Counted from the stretch's first letter, positions 32,303-41,317 are shown. The stretch is 64,000 bases of DNA from Nannocystis sp. (GCF_016714285.1 NZ_JADJNN010000002.1:643001-707000), one strand, 5' to 3'. A program made the numbers and translations. Notes: generated by a model from the letters alone, not told the origin.

Positions 32303-33637
32303 GTGCAAGCACCGACCGCCCGCGGCCTCGCGATCCAGATCTTGCGGCAACTCGACCAGCGCGAGGGCTTCTCCAACCGCGTGCTCGCCGGGCACCTGCT
32401 GGCGTGGAGCGCCGACCTGGCCCGCCGCGACCGCGGCCTGGTGACGCTGCTGGTCTACGGCGTGCTGCGCCACCGGGCCCGCCTCGACGCCCTGATCGAC
32501 ACCTTCGCCGATCGGCCGCAGCGCCTGAGCGCCCGCCTGCGCGAGCTCCTGCGCGTCGCTGCCTTCGAGCTGCGTGAGCTCGGCCGACCCGCGCACGTGG
32601 CGATCTCCCAGGCCCAGGCCCAGCGTGAGACCTTCGACCCCAGCGGCGCCCTGCGCGGGCTGGTCCAGGCCGTGCTCGCCGGCATCGAGCGCGGCGGCGC
32701 CGAGCTCGACGCCAAGTTCGCTGCCAACTTCGCAGTGGGTAAACCACTCGACGCCCTCGCCCTGCGCTGGTCGATCCCTCGCTGGCTCGCCGGGCGCATG
32801 CTCAAGCAGCTCGGCCCCGAACGCGCCCTCGCCCGCGCCCAGGCCCTCGCCGTCCCGCCGCCCGTCGACCTCCGCGTCGACCTCTCGCGCACCACCGCCG
32901 AGGCCGTCGCCGAGGCCATCCGCGCCGCCGACCCCCGCGCCAGCGTCGAGACCGTCCCCGGTCAGCCCCAGGCCCTGCGCGTCCGCGGCGGCGGCGAGCT
33001 CCACCAGCACCCGCTCTACCACGCCGGTCACTTCGCCGTGCAGGGCCTCGGCGCGCAGCAGGCCGCCCTGGCTCTTGGGCCATGTCCCGGAGAACATGTC
33101 CTCGACGCCTGCTGCGGCATGGGCACCAAGACCCTGCAGCTCGCCGAGCTGATGGATCGGCGCGGCGTGCTGGTGGCCGTCGACCTCAGCGCCGAGCGCC
33201 TCGACGCCCAGCTGGAGCTGCGCCAGCGCGGCGGCCTGGACGTCCCGGGCCTCGAGCTGCGCTCGCTGCAGGCCGACCTCAGCCAGGCCGAGCTCCCCGG
33301 CGTCGACGAGCTGCGCTACGACGCGATCTTGCTCGACGCGCCGTGCACCGGGCTCGGCAACCTCGGCCGCCACCCCGAGCTGCGCTGGACCTGCCGCTAC
33401 GAGGACATCGCCGCCTGCGCCGCGCTGCAGCGCAGCCTGTTGGTCCGCTGCATCGGCCGCCTGCGCCCCGGTGGTCGACTGGTCTACGCCGTGTGCAGCC
33501 TCGAGCCCGAGGAGGGCCCCGAGCTGGTCAAGGCCGTCGCCGCCGAGCACGGCCTGCACGTCGAGCTCGAGCAGGCCTGGACCCCCGAGCAAGAGGCCAC
33601 CGACGGCTTCTACCTCGCGCGTCTGCGCCTGTCCTGA
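32303..33637 (+). CDS. rsmB: 16S rRNA (cytosine-5) methyltransferase RsmB
   Basis: A 444-aa enzyme, GTG start. Residues 1-135 are the NusB-like RNA-binding domain (GLAIQILRQLDQREGF); the SAM-binding domain starts VLDACCGMGTKT near 266 (CAAPGGKT in most), with DAPCTGLGNLGRHPE near 347 and VCSLEPEEG near 397 supplying the two conserved cysteines of the m5C mechanism. It methylates C967 of 16S rRNA in E. coli. TAAGAA lies 7 nt before the GTG, so it may be leaderless. The stretch before the SAM motif is encoded around two CATGTCC words (33081 and 33095). Confidence 0.92.
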   Translation: MQAPTARGLAIQILRQLDQREGFSNRVLAGHLLAWSADLARRDRGLVTLLVYGVLRHRARLDALIDTFADRPQRLSARLRELLRVAAFELRELGRPAHVAISQAQAQRETFDPSGALRGLVQAVLAGIERGGAELDAKFAANFAVGKPLDALALRWSIPRWLAGRMLKQLGPERALARAQALAVPPPVDLRVDLSRTTAEAVAEAIRAADPRASVETVPGQPQALRVRGGGELHQHPLYHAGHFAVQGLGAQQAALALGPCPGEHVLDACCGMGTKTLQLAELMDRRGVLVAVDLSAERLDAQLELRQRGGLDVPGLELRSLQADLSQAELPGVDELRYDAILLDAPCTGLGNLGRHPELRWTCRYEDIAACAALQRSLLVRCIGRLRPGGRLVYAVCSLEPEEGPELVKAVAAEHGLHVELEQAWTPEQEATDGFYLARLRLS

Positions 33638-33685
33638 GCTGCCAGCCGGCGACGCTCACCTCGCGCGTCTGCGTCGGGCCTGAGC
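33612..33685. repeat. 28-nt direct repeat copying the 3' end of rsmB
   Basis: 33612-33639 and 33658-33685 share ACCTCGCGCGTCTGCG and the ending CCTGAGC. The first copy contains the rsmB stop; the second lies downstream. Confidence 0.75.
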
Positions 33686-33769
33686 CAGGGGCCGAAGGGC
33701 CGCGAGCTCTGTGCGCCGAAGCGCGACGGATGCGGTCTGTACCGCGGGCTCCGCTGCGAGGGCCCGGCC

Positions 33770-34630
33770 TCAGGGCGGCAGCTCGCCGCGCCGCTCGCCG
33801 GCCACGACGTTGCCGCAGATCACGTACTGCGGCCGCCGCAGGCGCCCGTCCGGCAGCACCTCCGCCAGCAGCGCGTGCGGTCCGTTGGCGTACACGATCG
33901 GCCCGCCCGGGTCGGCCTGGTTGGCATCCTCCACCGCGAACTCGAGCCCGTCGCAGGTGATCTTGGCCGGCCCCGTGACGTCCTTCGCCTCGATCGCGAA
34001 GCTCAGCGGTCGCAGCACGATCGGTCGCGGCGCAGCCTCACCGCGGGCCACGCGGTCGAGCTCGGCCCGCGCCTGCGCGCACGACAGCCGCGGGTACAGC
34101 TCCCGGGCCGGCTGCCGCTGCCGCGCGCAGTCCTCCGGCGCCTGCGCCCCGCCGCGCATGCTCAGCATCACCGCCACGTTGCCCAGCGCGCCGACCACCA
34201 CCAGCCCGATCACCCACTTCATCGGGTTGCCCGGGCTGACCTTCGCGGCCTCGGGGATCGGCCTGCGCGTGCTGGCGATCCCGCAGGCGGCGGCCATGCG
34301 CGCGAGGTCGTCGGCGCTGACCCACACGTGCGGGGCCGGCGTCGCCTGCTCGCCCGCGCCGTCCAGCTCGATCGTCAGGTCCATGCTCGCGACGATCCAC
34401 GGGCCGCGCTCGCTGTCCAGCACGAGCCCGGCGAGCGGCGCCAGCGGCCGCATACGACCCTGCCCGACCCACGCGATCGGCCGGCACTCCGCCCGCGAGA
34501 TGACGCTGCTGCGTCCGCCCTCGCTCAGCGACAGCACGCCGCCCGCGACCGCGAGCCCGACCTGCCGCCGCGTCAACGGGTGATAGCCGGTGCTCGTGCA
34601 AGCGATCGTGTCAGCGCTGCTGCCATCCAT
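33770..34630 (-). CDS. Single-pass membrane protein of unknown function
   Basis: A 286-aa protein with an N-terminal domain of about 140 aa (strand-rich, no signal peptide), one membrane segment (WVIGLVVVGALGNVAVML, about 150-168) and a C-terminal domain with three cysteines (CARQRQ, LSCAQAR, ITCDGLEF). The outer domain may hold a disulfide. Not recognised. The ATG at 34630 is chosen because TAGCGT lies 8 nt upstream; the longer frame begins with an Arg-rich, unsupported segment. Confidence 0.65.
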   Translation of the reverse strand: MDGSSADTIACTSTGYHPLTRRQVGLAVAGGVLSLSEGGRSSVISRAECRPIAWVGQGRMRPLAPLAGLVLDSERGPWIVASMDLTIELDGAGEQATPAPHVWVSADDLARMAAACGIASTRRPIPEAAKVSPGNPMKWVIGLVVVGALGNVAVMLSMRGGAQAPEDCARQRQPARELYPRLSCAQARAELDRVARGEAAPRPIVLRPLSFAIEAKDVTGPAKITCDGLEFAVEDANQADPGGPIVYANGPHALLAEVLPDGRLRRPQYVICGNVVAGERRGELPP

Positions 34631-34638
34631 CGCACGCC

Positions 34639-34644
34639 ACGCTA
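34639..34644 (-). promoter_or_regulatory. -10 box TAGCGT, 8 nt before the start
   Basis: Minus strand: TAGCGT, GGCGTGCG, ATG at 34630. Confidence 0.5.
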
Positions 34645-34747
34645 GGCGCCTCACCGGACCCCTGTCAACGCGCCGCTGCTGACTCCCACGCGCGATCGAG
34701 GCCGCGTCCCCGTGCATGCGCGCGCCTCGTCCATGCCAGCCCGCTGT

Positions 34748-34753
34748 TAGACT
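34748..34753 (+). promoter_or_regulatory. -10 box TAGACT, 8 nt before the start
   Basis: TAGACT, CGCAGACG, ATG at 34762; no ribosome site. Confidence 0.55.
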
Positions 34754-34761
34754 CGCAGACG

Positions 34762-35673
34762 ATGTCGCGCCGCCTCGCCTCGCTCGTCCTGCTGCTCACC
34801 GCCTGCACTGCTCCGCCCCCGAACCCGGCGACCCCCGCAGCGCCCGCAGTGCCCGCAGTGCCCGCAGTGCCCGCAGCGCCCGCAACACCGGCAGCGCCCG
34901 TGACCGCGGCCGTCTCTCCGGTCGCGCCCAGCGAGCCGATCGTCAGCTGGTGGTGCGTCTGTTACTCGCGGACCACGGCGGTCGGCGGCGAGCCGCTGAC
35001 CGCCTGTCGCGCGACCGAGGCCGCGTGTCACAGCCTCGAGAAGGCGGTCGCCGCCGGGCACCGCGGCATGGTGGCGCGCTCGCTGACGCATCCGTGCGAG
35101 GAGCTGAAGGCCGCCCACCCGGGCGACGTGCACGGCGGGCGCACGGCGTGGCAGGCGTCGAACAAGGCCGGCGCCTGGCGCAGCCCCGGGACCTGTCAGC
35201 TGCCCGGCGAGGGCGAGCTCGTGCAGGCCGAGAGCGGGCCCAACGTGATGGGCGAGGAGGCGCTCGGCGAGCTGCATTACGGCATGCCGGCCAGCGTGGC
35301 GGTCAAGCTGGTCGGGCAGCCGAGCAGCCGCGGTAGCATCGAGATGGAGGAGGCCACCGGCTCGTACGTCCAGAGCTGGACATACAAGGATCAGGGCCTC
35401 GAGCTCGTGATGGCCGCCGGCACGCGCAAGGGTTCGCAGACGATCTACATGATCACGGTCACGGCCCCCTCCACCTTCAAGACCCGCAAGGGCGTCGGCA
35501 TCGGCTCGCCTCGCAAGGACGTGCTGGCCGCCTACGGCAAGCTGCGCGACCCCGAGGACCCGTCCGGCGACCAGGCCGACGTGTTCATCGCCGGATCGAT
35601 CTACGGCGGCGTGTTCTTCACCATGGTGGCCGACAAGGTCAGCGAGATCTTCATCGGCGCCGGCGCCGAGTGA
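34762..35673 (+). CDS. Lipoprotein with APAVP repeats and two globular domains
   Basis: A 303-aa lipoprotein: signal SLVLLLTAC with lipid Cys15, a linker made by a 9-bp tandem repeat (PAVPAVPAVPAAPA), then a domain of about 100 aa with six cysteines (WWCVCYS, ACRATEAACHS, THPCEELK, GTCQLPG) and a C-terminal domain beginning ELHYGMPASVAVKLVG and continuing ETIYMITV-like strands, reminiscent of SmpA/BamE- or DUF-type beta-sandwiches that follow a YGM signature. No enzyme motif. The function is unknown; it is complete with its own leaderless-type promoter. Confidence 0.72.
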   Translation: MSRRLASLVLLLTACTAPPPNPATPAAPAVPAVPAVPAAPATPAAPVTAAVSPVAPSEPIVSWWCVCYSRTTAVGGEPLTACRATEAACHSLEKAVAAGHRGMVARSLTHPCEELKAAHPGDVHGGRTAWQASNKAGAWRSPGTCQLPGEGELVQAESGPNVMGEEALGELHYGMPASVAVKLVGQPSSRGSIEMEEATGSYVQSWTYKDQGLELVMAAGTRKGSQTIYMITVTAPSTFKTRKGVGIGSPRKDVLAAYGKLRDPEDPSGDQADVFIAGSIYGGVFFTMVADKVSEIFIGAGAE

Positions 35674-35820
35674 GGCACCCGCCGCGGAGCCTGTGCGAAC
35701 AGCCGTGGCGGACCTCGGCGCGGCGCCTCGCGCAGGAATCGTCGCCGCTGCCGAGGGCATCCTGCGAGTCTTGCCAACGAAGCCAGCAGCGGCGCTGTGT
35801 CGACTTTCGCCGCGGGCTGC

Positions 35821-35826
35821 TAAGGT
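35821..35826 (+). promoter_or_regulatory. -10 box TAAGGT, 10 nt before the start
   Basis: TAAGGT, GCGCGCCGTC, ATG at 35837. Confidence 0.45.
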
Positions 35827-35836
35827 GCGCGCCGTC

Positions 35837-36508
35837 ATGACCCACCTGCTCCCCTGCGTCGAGGCCCAGGCCCGCGTACCCGCCACGGCCAGCGTGATCT
35901 GGCTGCACGGCCTCGGCGCCGACGGCCACGACTTCGAGCCGCTGGTCCCCCACCTCAAGCTGCCGTACGCGCGCTTCGTGTTCCCCAACGCGCCGGCGAT
36001 CCCGATCACGATCAACGGCGGCTTCGTGATGCCGGGCTGGTACGACATCCGCAACCTCGAGCTAAGCCCGCACGTGAAGGACCGCGAGGACCCGGCCCAG
36101 ATCCGCCGCTCGGCCGCCGCGATCGAGGCCCTGCTCGCCCGCGAGGTCGGGCGCGGCGTGCCGGCCGAGCGCATCGTCCTCGCCGGCTTCAGCCAGGGCG
36201 GAGCGCTCGCCAACTACGTCGCCCAGCGCCACGCCCAGCGCCTCGCCGGCTTCATGGTGCTCAGCGCCTACGAGCTGATGATCGGCAGCGGCGGCGAGCA
36301 CGAGGCCAACGCCAGCACCCCGGCGCTGTTTTGCCACGGCCGTCACGACCCGATGGTGCCGATGTTCGCCGGCCAGGCCGCCTGCGAGTCGGCGCGCCGC
36401 AGCGGCCGCGAGGTCCGCTGGTACGACTTCCCGATCGCTCACGAGGTGTCGCTGCCGGAGATCCAGACGATCGCCGCCTGGCTCGCCGAGCGCCTGCCCC
36501 CGCTGTAA
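35837..36508 (+). CDS. Phospholipase/carboxylesterase-family alpha/beta hydrolase
   Basis: A 223-aa cytosolic esterase. VIWLHGLGADGHDFEPLVP is the oxyanion-hole strand-turn of the acyl-protein-thioesterase/carboxylesterase group, GFSQGG near residue 118 is the nucleophile elbow, CHGRHDPMVP supplies the Asp and the region around IAHEVS the His. Size and motif order fit the family (about 220 aa). Natural substrates range over short acyl esters and lysophospholipids. The earlier part of the open frame is not used; ATG 35837 sits just before the first strand. Confidence 0.88.
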   Translation: MTHLLPCVEAQARVPATASVIWLHGLGADGHDFEPLVPHLKLPYARFVFPNAPAIPITINGGFVMPGWYDIRNLELSPHVKDREDPAQIRRSAAAIEALLAREVGRGVPAERIVLAGFSQGGALANYVAQRHAQRLAGFMVLSAYELMIGSGGEHEANASTPALFCHGRHDPMVPMFAGQAACESARRSGREVRWYDFPIAHEVSLPEIQTIAAWLAERLPPL

Positions 36509-36549
36509 CGCGATGCTCTGACGCGATGCCGCCGACCTGACGCGATGCC
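36508..36549. repeat. Three copies of ACGCGATGC at a stop codon
   Basis: Copies at 36508-36516, 36521-36529 and 36540-36548; the first overlaps the TAA stop of the hydrolase gene. The remaining 127 nt before the next gene contain a TACCCT near 36633 and GC-rich sequence. Confidence 0.7.
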
Positions 36550-36675
36550 GCGTGGTGCCTGGCCTTGAGGCCCTGCCTGAGCGGTCGCCCAGGGCGCGCA
36601 TCGGCGCCTATCGCCGCGGCCGCGACCTGGGCTACCCTCGGGCCGCGGGGCCGCGCCCCGCGAGCGGAGACACCG

Positions 36676-37686
36676 ATGCCCCTGCCGCGCCTCAACGGGA
36701 CCCTCACGCCGTCCGGCTCGCCGCGCTACGAGCAGCTGTTCGCCGACCAGCTGGTCACGATCATGCTCGCGGTCGGCTTCGACGAGTACGGCGCCAACCG
36801 ATCGGTCGACGCCGAGGTCGAGGCTGGGCTGCTCGGGCGTGGCTTCGTCGCCGACCGCAGCGCCGCGCTCGACCGCCTCAGCGCCGCCGGTCGCCCGCTG
36901 CCGCAGCGCGCCGGCGACCACTTCATCGGCCGCGGCCTGGCGAAGGACGGCCAGGGCCGCCCGGTCGACGTCGTCCTCACCCTCCTCCGCGCCGGCGACG
37001 GCAGCGGCGGCGGCGACGTGGCCTCGGCCTACCTCGAGGGCCTCGGTCGCTGCGACATCGCGGGCTACGGCGGCCACGGCCGCTACGGCACCGGCCCCGA
37101 CTTCGACTACAACTTCACCGCCGACCTGCTCGACGCTAGCGGCCAGGTCGTCTCCAGCTACAGCGAGTATCGCGACCTCGAGGAGGCCCTGACGATCAGC
37201 GGCAAGACCCACGGGCGCAGCGTGCTGGGCGAATACCGCCACCTCACCGCCAGGCGCCTGCTGGTGATCCGCCGGGTCAACAGCGGCAATCTGGTGATCA
37301 ATCTCCGCAATTACCACGCCTCCGAGTTCGGCGCGTATCTCATGGTCGACCAGCTCAAGACCGACGCCAATGTGCGGCGCATGTCGAAGCAGCGCTTCGA
37401 TCGCAAGTATCGCATGTGGATGTTCAACGGCTGCCGCACCAACGATTACTTCTACAACCTGCGCAAGCTGAACCCGCAGGCCAACCTCGGCGGCCTCGAC
37501 CTCATCGGCACCCGCCGCGTCATCTACTGGAGCGCGATCCCCGACAGCCTGCTCGGCCTGGTCGACGGCGTCGTCGCCCGCGACAACTTCAAGCAGCTGA
37601 TCGACCGCCTCGCCGCGGTCAACCCCAGCGACGGCAGCGACGGCGAGACCGGCCCCAGCCACGTCGCCGAGCCCGGCCATACCTGA
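36676..37686 (+). CDS. Candidate caspase/CHAT-like (clan CD) cysteine peptidase-fold protein
   Basis: A 336-aa soluble protein. Motif order suggests a caspase-haemoglobinase fold: a strand ending CDIAGYGGHGRYGTG with His134, and about 120 residues later a hydrophobic strand MWMFNGCRTNDYFY with Cys253, followed by LIGTRRVIYWSAIPD and a last helix FKQLIDRLAAV, which parallels the GA.aVi...W.v.D and terminal helix of CHAT domains. No signal peptide. A GGAG site lies 7 nt before the ATG. The HEAT-repeat gene starts 9 nt after the stop, so they form an operon. I infer the fold from motif order only; no substrate can be named. Confidence 0.6.
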   Translation: MPLPRLNGTLTPSGSPRYEQLFADQLVTIMLAVGFDEYGANRSVDAEVEAGLLGRGFVADRSAALDRLSAAGRPLPQRAGDHFIGRGLAKDGQGRPVDVVLTLLRAGDGSGGGDVASAYLEGLGRCDIAGYGGHGRYGTGPDFDYNFTADLLDASGQVVSSYSEYRDLEEALTISGKTHGRSVLGEYRHLTARRLLVIRRVNSGNLVINLRNYHASEFGAYLMVDQLKTDANVRRMSKQRFDRKYRMWMFNGCRTNDYFYNLRKLNPQANLGGLDLIGTRRVIYWSAIPDSLLGLVDGVVARDNFKQLIDRLAAVNPSDGSDGETGPSHVAEPGHT

Positions 37687-37695
37687 GAGGACACC

Positions 37696-38265
37696 ATGCC
37701 CAAGCTCGACGAAGCCTCCCTCCTCGCCCGCATCGCCGCCTTCGCGCAGCGACCCACGCCCGACGCCGCCCTCGCGCTCGCGCACACCGGCGACGAGCGG
37801 GCGCTGCCCGCCCTGGTCAAGGCGATGTCCGACACGATGGAGGGCCAGGACGTGGTCCGCTACCGCCAGGCCGTGCGGAGCCTCGCCAGCGTGCCGCTGC
37901 TGCAGCGCTGGCTCGCTGGCGACGTCGCGTCGCGCCGCGTCGCCGCCCACGCGCTCACCGCCCACGACCCGGAGCACGCCCCGCTGATCGGCCTCGGTCT
38001 GCGCGACGACGACGACCAGGTGCGGTCGATCGCCCGCCGGGCGCTGCGCTCGTGGACCGCCAGCTCCGCGTTGCACGACCTCTTCGTCACCACCCTCGGC
38101 CATGCCGACGCGCGCGTGCGCTTGCTCGCCGCCGAGGGCCTCGGAAAGCTCGGCCGCGCCGACGACCTCCCGGCGCTGAACGCAGCGCTCACCGTCGAGA
38201 CCGATGACATCACCCGCGACCGCCTCGCCTGGGCCATCGAGCGCCTCGAGGACGACGACGCCTGA
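37696..38265 (+). CDS. HEAT-repeat protein
   Basis: A 189-aa all-helical protein with repeating units such as RALPALVKAMSD, RRVAAHALTAHD, QVRSIARRALRSW and VRLLAAEGLGKLGRADDLPAL, the last being a textbook HEAT/PBS-lyase repeat. Such proteins act as binding scaffolds. It starts 9 nt after the caspase-like candidate with an AGAGGA ribosome site, so the two are probably made together and may interact. Confidence 0.82.
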   Translation: MPKLDEASLLARIAAFAQRPTPDAALALAHTGDERALPALVKAMSDTMEGQDVVRYRQAVRSLASVPLLQRWLAGDVASRRVAAHALTAHDPEHAPLIGLGLRDDDDQVRSIARRALRSWTASSALHDLFVTTLGHADARVRLLAAEGLGKLGRADDLPALNAALTVETDDITRDRLAWAIERLEDDDA

Positions 38266-38277
38266 GGTCCGGAGGTG

Positions 38278-38316
38278 TCTGGCTACCTCTGGCTACGCTC
38301 TGGCTACGCCCTGGCT
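38278..38316. repeat. CTGGCTAC repeats just after a stop codon
   Basis: TCTGGCTAC occurs at 38278-38286, 38288-38296 and 38299-38307, then a degenerate CTGGCTTGG, 10-12 nt apart, 13 nt downstream of the HEAT gene stop. Confidence 0.75.
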
Positions 38317-38411
38317 TGGTTTGGCCCGGCCGGCGCAGGGCCCTCGAGGCAGGATGGATACTTCGTGCAATCTGTCTTGCTTCGGGCCAGGCTGAGCGCG
38401 GAGGTTCGGTG

Positions 38412-39272
38412 ATGCTCACGTTCCAGCGTCTTCTCGTCCTGTGCAGCGCGTTGCTGGTGATCGGCTGTGGCGCCTCGATCCGCCCCGGCAGCGCGGGCCT
38501 CAAGTACCGCGCCCTGCGCAGCCCTGCGCTCAGCACGACGATCTACCACGAGGGTTACTATCCGCTGTGGGCGTGGAATCGGATGATCATCTATGACACC
38601 ACCACCCAGAGCCAGACCACGCAGATTGATGTCCTGACCAAGGACAACCTGCACGTGCCGACGACCGTGACGGTGACCTACCACCCCGAGCGCACCAAGC
38701 TCTACGAGCTGCACACGCAGATCGGCCCCAACTATTATGAGGAGCTGATCGGCCCGGCCTTCATCACCCTCGTGCGCCGCGAGTTCTCGCAGCACCTGCA
38801 CAACGACCTCTCGAGCGAGGGCCCGGTGATCGAGTCCGAGGTCATGCGTCGCCTGCAGGAGCTGTTCAAGGACCGCTACCTCCGCATCGACCAGGTGGCG
38901 ATCAACCACGTCGACTACGACGATACTGTCACTCGCGCGATCTCCGGCAAGATCGCCACCAAGCAGCAGGCCGAGCAGAAGAAGATCGAGGTCGAGGTGG
39001 CGCTGCGCAACGCGGAGATCGCCCGCACCAACGCCCAGGGCGTGAGCGACGCGATCCGCATCCAGGCCGAGGGCGAGGCCGCGGCGATCGTGCTGCGCGG
39101 CAAGGCCCAGGCCGACGCGCAGGAGGCGATCAACAAGACGCTGACCCCGCGTTATCTGCAGTTCAAGGCCTTCGACCAGCGCAACGCGAGCTACTTCTTC
39201 GTGCCGATGGGCAAGGATGGCCTGCCGCTGATCGTCAACGCCGGCGGGAACGCCCCGCCCGCGGCCCGCTGA
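38412..39272 (+). CDS. SPFH/prohibitin-domain lipoprotein
   Basis: A 286-aa protein: signal LLVLCSALLVIGC with lipid Cys, then a band-7/SPFH domain about 35-200 (STTIYHEGYYPLWAW, QIDVLTKDNLHVPTTVTVTYH, FKDRYLRIDQVAINHV) and a coiled coil of about 70 aa (KKIEVEVALRNAEIARTNAQ, GEAAAIVLRGKAQADAQEA) typical of prohibitin-like proteins. Most SPFH proteins are anchored by an N-terminal helix; here a lipobox suggests a lipid anchor. GGAGG lies 6-7 nt before the ATG. Confidence 0.85.
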   Translation: MLTFQRLLVLCSALLVIGCGASIRPGSAGLKYRALRSPALSTTIYHEGYYPLWAWNRMIIYDTTTQSQTTQIDVLTKDNLHVPTTVTVTYHPERTKLYELHTQIGPNYYEELIGPAFITLVRREFSQHLHNDLSSEGPVIESEVMRRLQELFKDRYLRIDQVAINHVDYDDTVTRAISGKIATKQQAEQKKIEVEVALRNAEIARTNAQGVSDAIRIQAEGEAAAIVLRGKAQADAQEAINKTLTPRYLQFKAFDQRNASYFFVPMGKDGLPLIVNAGGNAPPAAR

Positions 39273-39288
39273 GCGGCGCCGGGCTCAC

Positions 39289-39324
39289 GCGCGTCGGGGC
39301 GTTGATCGCCGCCCCGGCACGCGC
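39289..39324. terminator. Hairpin between convergent genes
   Basis: GCGCGT-C-GGGGCG pairs with CGCCCC-GGC-ACGCGC around a short loop, 12 bp with a small internal mismatch, in the 87-nt gap between the stops at 39272 and 39360. A bidirectional terminator is likely; there is no T-tract. Confidence 0.5.
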
Positions 39325-39359
39325 AACGGAGGTCGGATCGCCGCCGCGGACCGACCTGG

Positions 39360-41240
39360 TCAATACACCAGCTCGACCGTGAACTCGCGCGGGAGCGTAG
39401 GCTCGCCGACGACGCGGACGAAGCCCGCCGCGTCCTCCGCGAGCTCGGCCTTCTCGACGCGGCAGGCCCCCGCCGCTCCCGGGGCGGCGCGGCACTGCAG
39501 CTCCTGCATGTGATGAAAGCGCAGGGTCAGCGATTGGGTCCCCGGCGCCGGGCTGGCGTCGTGTACGGTGATGCGATTGAGCGCGGCCTCCACCCGCCCG
39601 CTGCCGGCCGCGAAATAGCTGCCGCTGCGCTTGACGGTGTAGACGCGGTGGATGCCGCCGACGATGCCGCCGGCGGCCAGCAGGTCGCTGCGGCGCTCGA
39701 TCTCCGGGAGGTACGGATAGGTCATCACCACGTGGGAGACGTTGTAGCGCTCGAGGTAGTCGGCGAGGCCGGTGGTGAAGCGCGGGTCCTCGATCGGGAA
39801 GTAGAAGATATCGGCCTCCTGGAAGATCTGCCGGCGATCGTGGAATCCGCCGAGGATCTGGCGGTCCGTGGCCCAGCGCAGATACTCGCCGAGCGACGCG
39901 TATTGCACGAGCACGCGGCCGCGGTCCGGCTGGCCCTTCAGCCAGGTCACGACCGCCTTGAAGTCGTCGACCACGCCGCCGAGGCGCGCGCTCGGCAGGT
40001 TGCGCGCGGCCTGGCCGGTCAGCGGCGCCACCGGGCTCAGCTCCGGCACGACTGGCATGATCTGCTGATACAGGCGCGGCAGCAGCAGCACCGCGAGCAA
40101 CAGCAACAGCCCGCGGCTCAGGGCCCGCAGCTGGCCCGCGCTCGCGACCAGCCACGGCCCCGCGAGCACGCTGGCCCACAGCGTCAGCGGCACGGCGAAG
40201 CGGTACGGCTCGGTCGCCTGGATCACCGGCACCAGCGCGCCGAAGTAGGTGAGGCCCAGCAGCCACGCGAGCGTCAGCCCGCCCGCGAAGCTGCGCCCGT
40301 CCGGCTCGCGCCGCCAGGCCCACAGGGTGCCGCACGCGGCCGCCACCACCAGCGCCCGCAGGACCGTGCGCTGGATGACGAAGCCGGTGCGCTTGGGGTC
40401 GACCAGCAGCTCGACGAAGTCCCACAGCAGGTAGTCCGGGGTGGCCTGGCCGAGCCCCGCCGACGGCACGATGAGCGCGCGGTGGGCCAGCGCCGGGACC
40501 AGCCAGTCGAGGTTGGCGAGCAGGCCGAGCAGCGCCGCGCCCCACACGAACAGGTGGGTGCGCACCTGTACTTTGGACCATGACCGTAAGTACAGGCCGG
40601 TCAGCGGCAGCACGAGGATGGCGAAGCTCCACACGTGGGTGCGCAGCGCGAGCGGCAGCAGCAACAGCAGGGCGACCCCGAAGCCGCGGCGCTGCTCGTC
40701 CATCAGGCGGTGCATGGCGGCGACGACGACGACGCAGAGGCACGACGCCGTAGCGAACGAGATCATGCCGCCGCCGTAGCAGAAGCGGACGGTGGGGTCG
40801 AAGTTCCACGCCAGCACCCCGAGCCCGAAGACCACCGCGCGCGCGGCCGGAGGCTGGCGCAGCAGGCGGGCCGTCAGCCACAGCAGCACCGGCGCGAGCG
40901 CGGCGGCCAGCAGCGTGAACAGGTTGAAGGCGACAGGCAGCGGCACCCCGAGCCGCCACAACCCCGACGTGAACGCGAAGTGCAGCTTGTTGTCGACGTC
41001 GAAGATGAGCCCGCTCGGATGACCCGCCAGCAGGAAGGGGTCGTAGGCCCACGCGTGCCCGAACTCGGCGTGCACGTTCAGCAGCGTCGTGGTGTGCTGA
41101 TAGTGGGTCTGATAATCCGGCCCGCCGAAGGGCGAGTCGCCGAACACCACCGTGGGCGGCAACACATAGACCAGCATGACCAGGTGCAGGGCGACGAGCG
41201 CGAGCCAGCAGCGGCGCAGGGTGGGCGACACGGCCGGCAT
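39360..41240 (-). CDS. Multi-pass membrane protein, GT-C/PTPS-related type
   Basis: A 626-aa protein with about ten hydrophobic segments in the first 420 aa and a C-terminal outer domain of about 200 aa. Early loops carry PDYQTHYQH, FLLAGHPSGLIFDVDNK and FCYGGG, a pattern of large membrane proteins annotated as 6-pyruvoyl-tetrahydropterin-synthase-related or GT-C-like and often linked to sugar transfer on polyprenyl carriers. The first 640 aa of the gene ending at 46911 share the same layout (LLAGYPHGVLFNADNK), so the two are paralogues 8 kb apart. Enzymatic activity is not shown by the sequence. Confidence 0.75.
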   Translation of the reverse strand: MPAVSPTLRRCWLALVALHLVMLVYVLPPTVVFGDSPFGGPDYQTHYQHTTTLLNVHAEFGHAWAYDPFLLAGHPSGLIFDVDNKLHFAFTSGLWRLGVPLPVAFNLFTLLAAALAPVLLWLTARLLRQPPAARAVVFGLGVLAWNFDPTVRFCYGGGMISFATASCLCVVVVAAMHRLMDEQRRGFGVALLLLLPLALRTHVWSFAILVLPLTGLYLRSWSKVQVRTHLFVWGAALLGLLANLDWLVPALAHRALIVPSAGLGQATPDYLLWDFVELLVDPKRTGFVIQRTVLRALVVAAACGTLWAWRREPDGRSFAGGLTLAWLLGLTYFGALVPVIQATEPYRFAVPLTLWASVLAGPWLVASAGQLRALSRGLLLLLAVLLLPRLYQQIMPVVPELSPVAPLTGQAARNLPSARLGGVVDDFKAVVTWLKGQPDRGRVLVQYASLGEYLRWATDRQILGGFHDRRQIFQEADIFYFPIEDPRFTTGLADYLERYNVSHVVMTYPYLPEIERRSDLLAAGGIVGGIHRVYTVKRSGSYFAAGSGRVEAALNRITVHDASPAPGTQSLTLRFHHMQELQCRAAPGAAGACRVEKAELAEDAAGFVRVVGEPTLPREFTVELVY

Positions 41241-41304
41241 GCTACGCCAAACCCGGACCCGCGACGCGGCGCCCGGGCCCTTGTGCCCGGAGATCCCCCT
41301 CCAC

Positions 41305-41310
41305 TATGCT
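41305..41310 (+). promoter_or_regulatory. -10 box TATGCT, 7 nt before the flavoprotein start
   Basis: TATGCT, GCGCGCC, ATG at 41318; TTGTGC at 41281-41286 could be the -35 (18-nt spacing). The in-frame ATG at 41306 is part of the box. Confidence 0.6.
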
Positions 41311-41317
41311 GCGCGCC

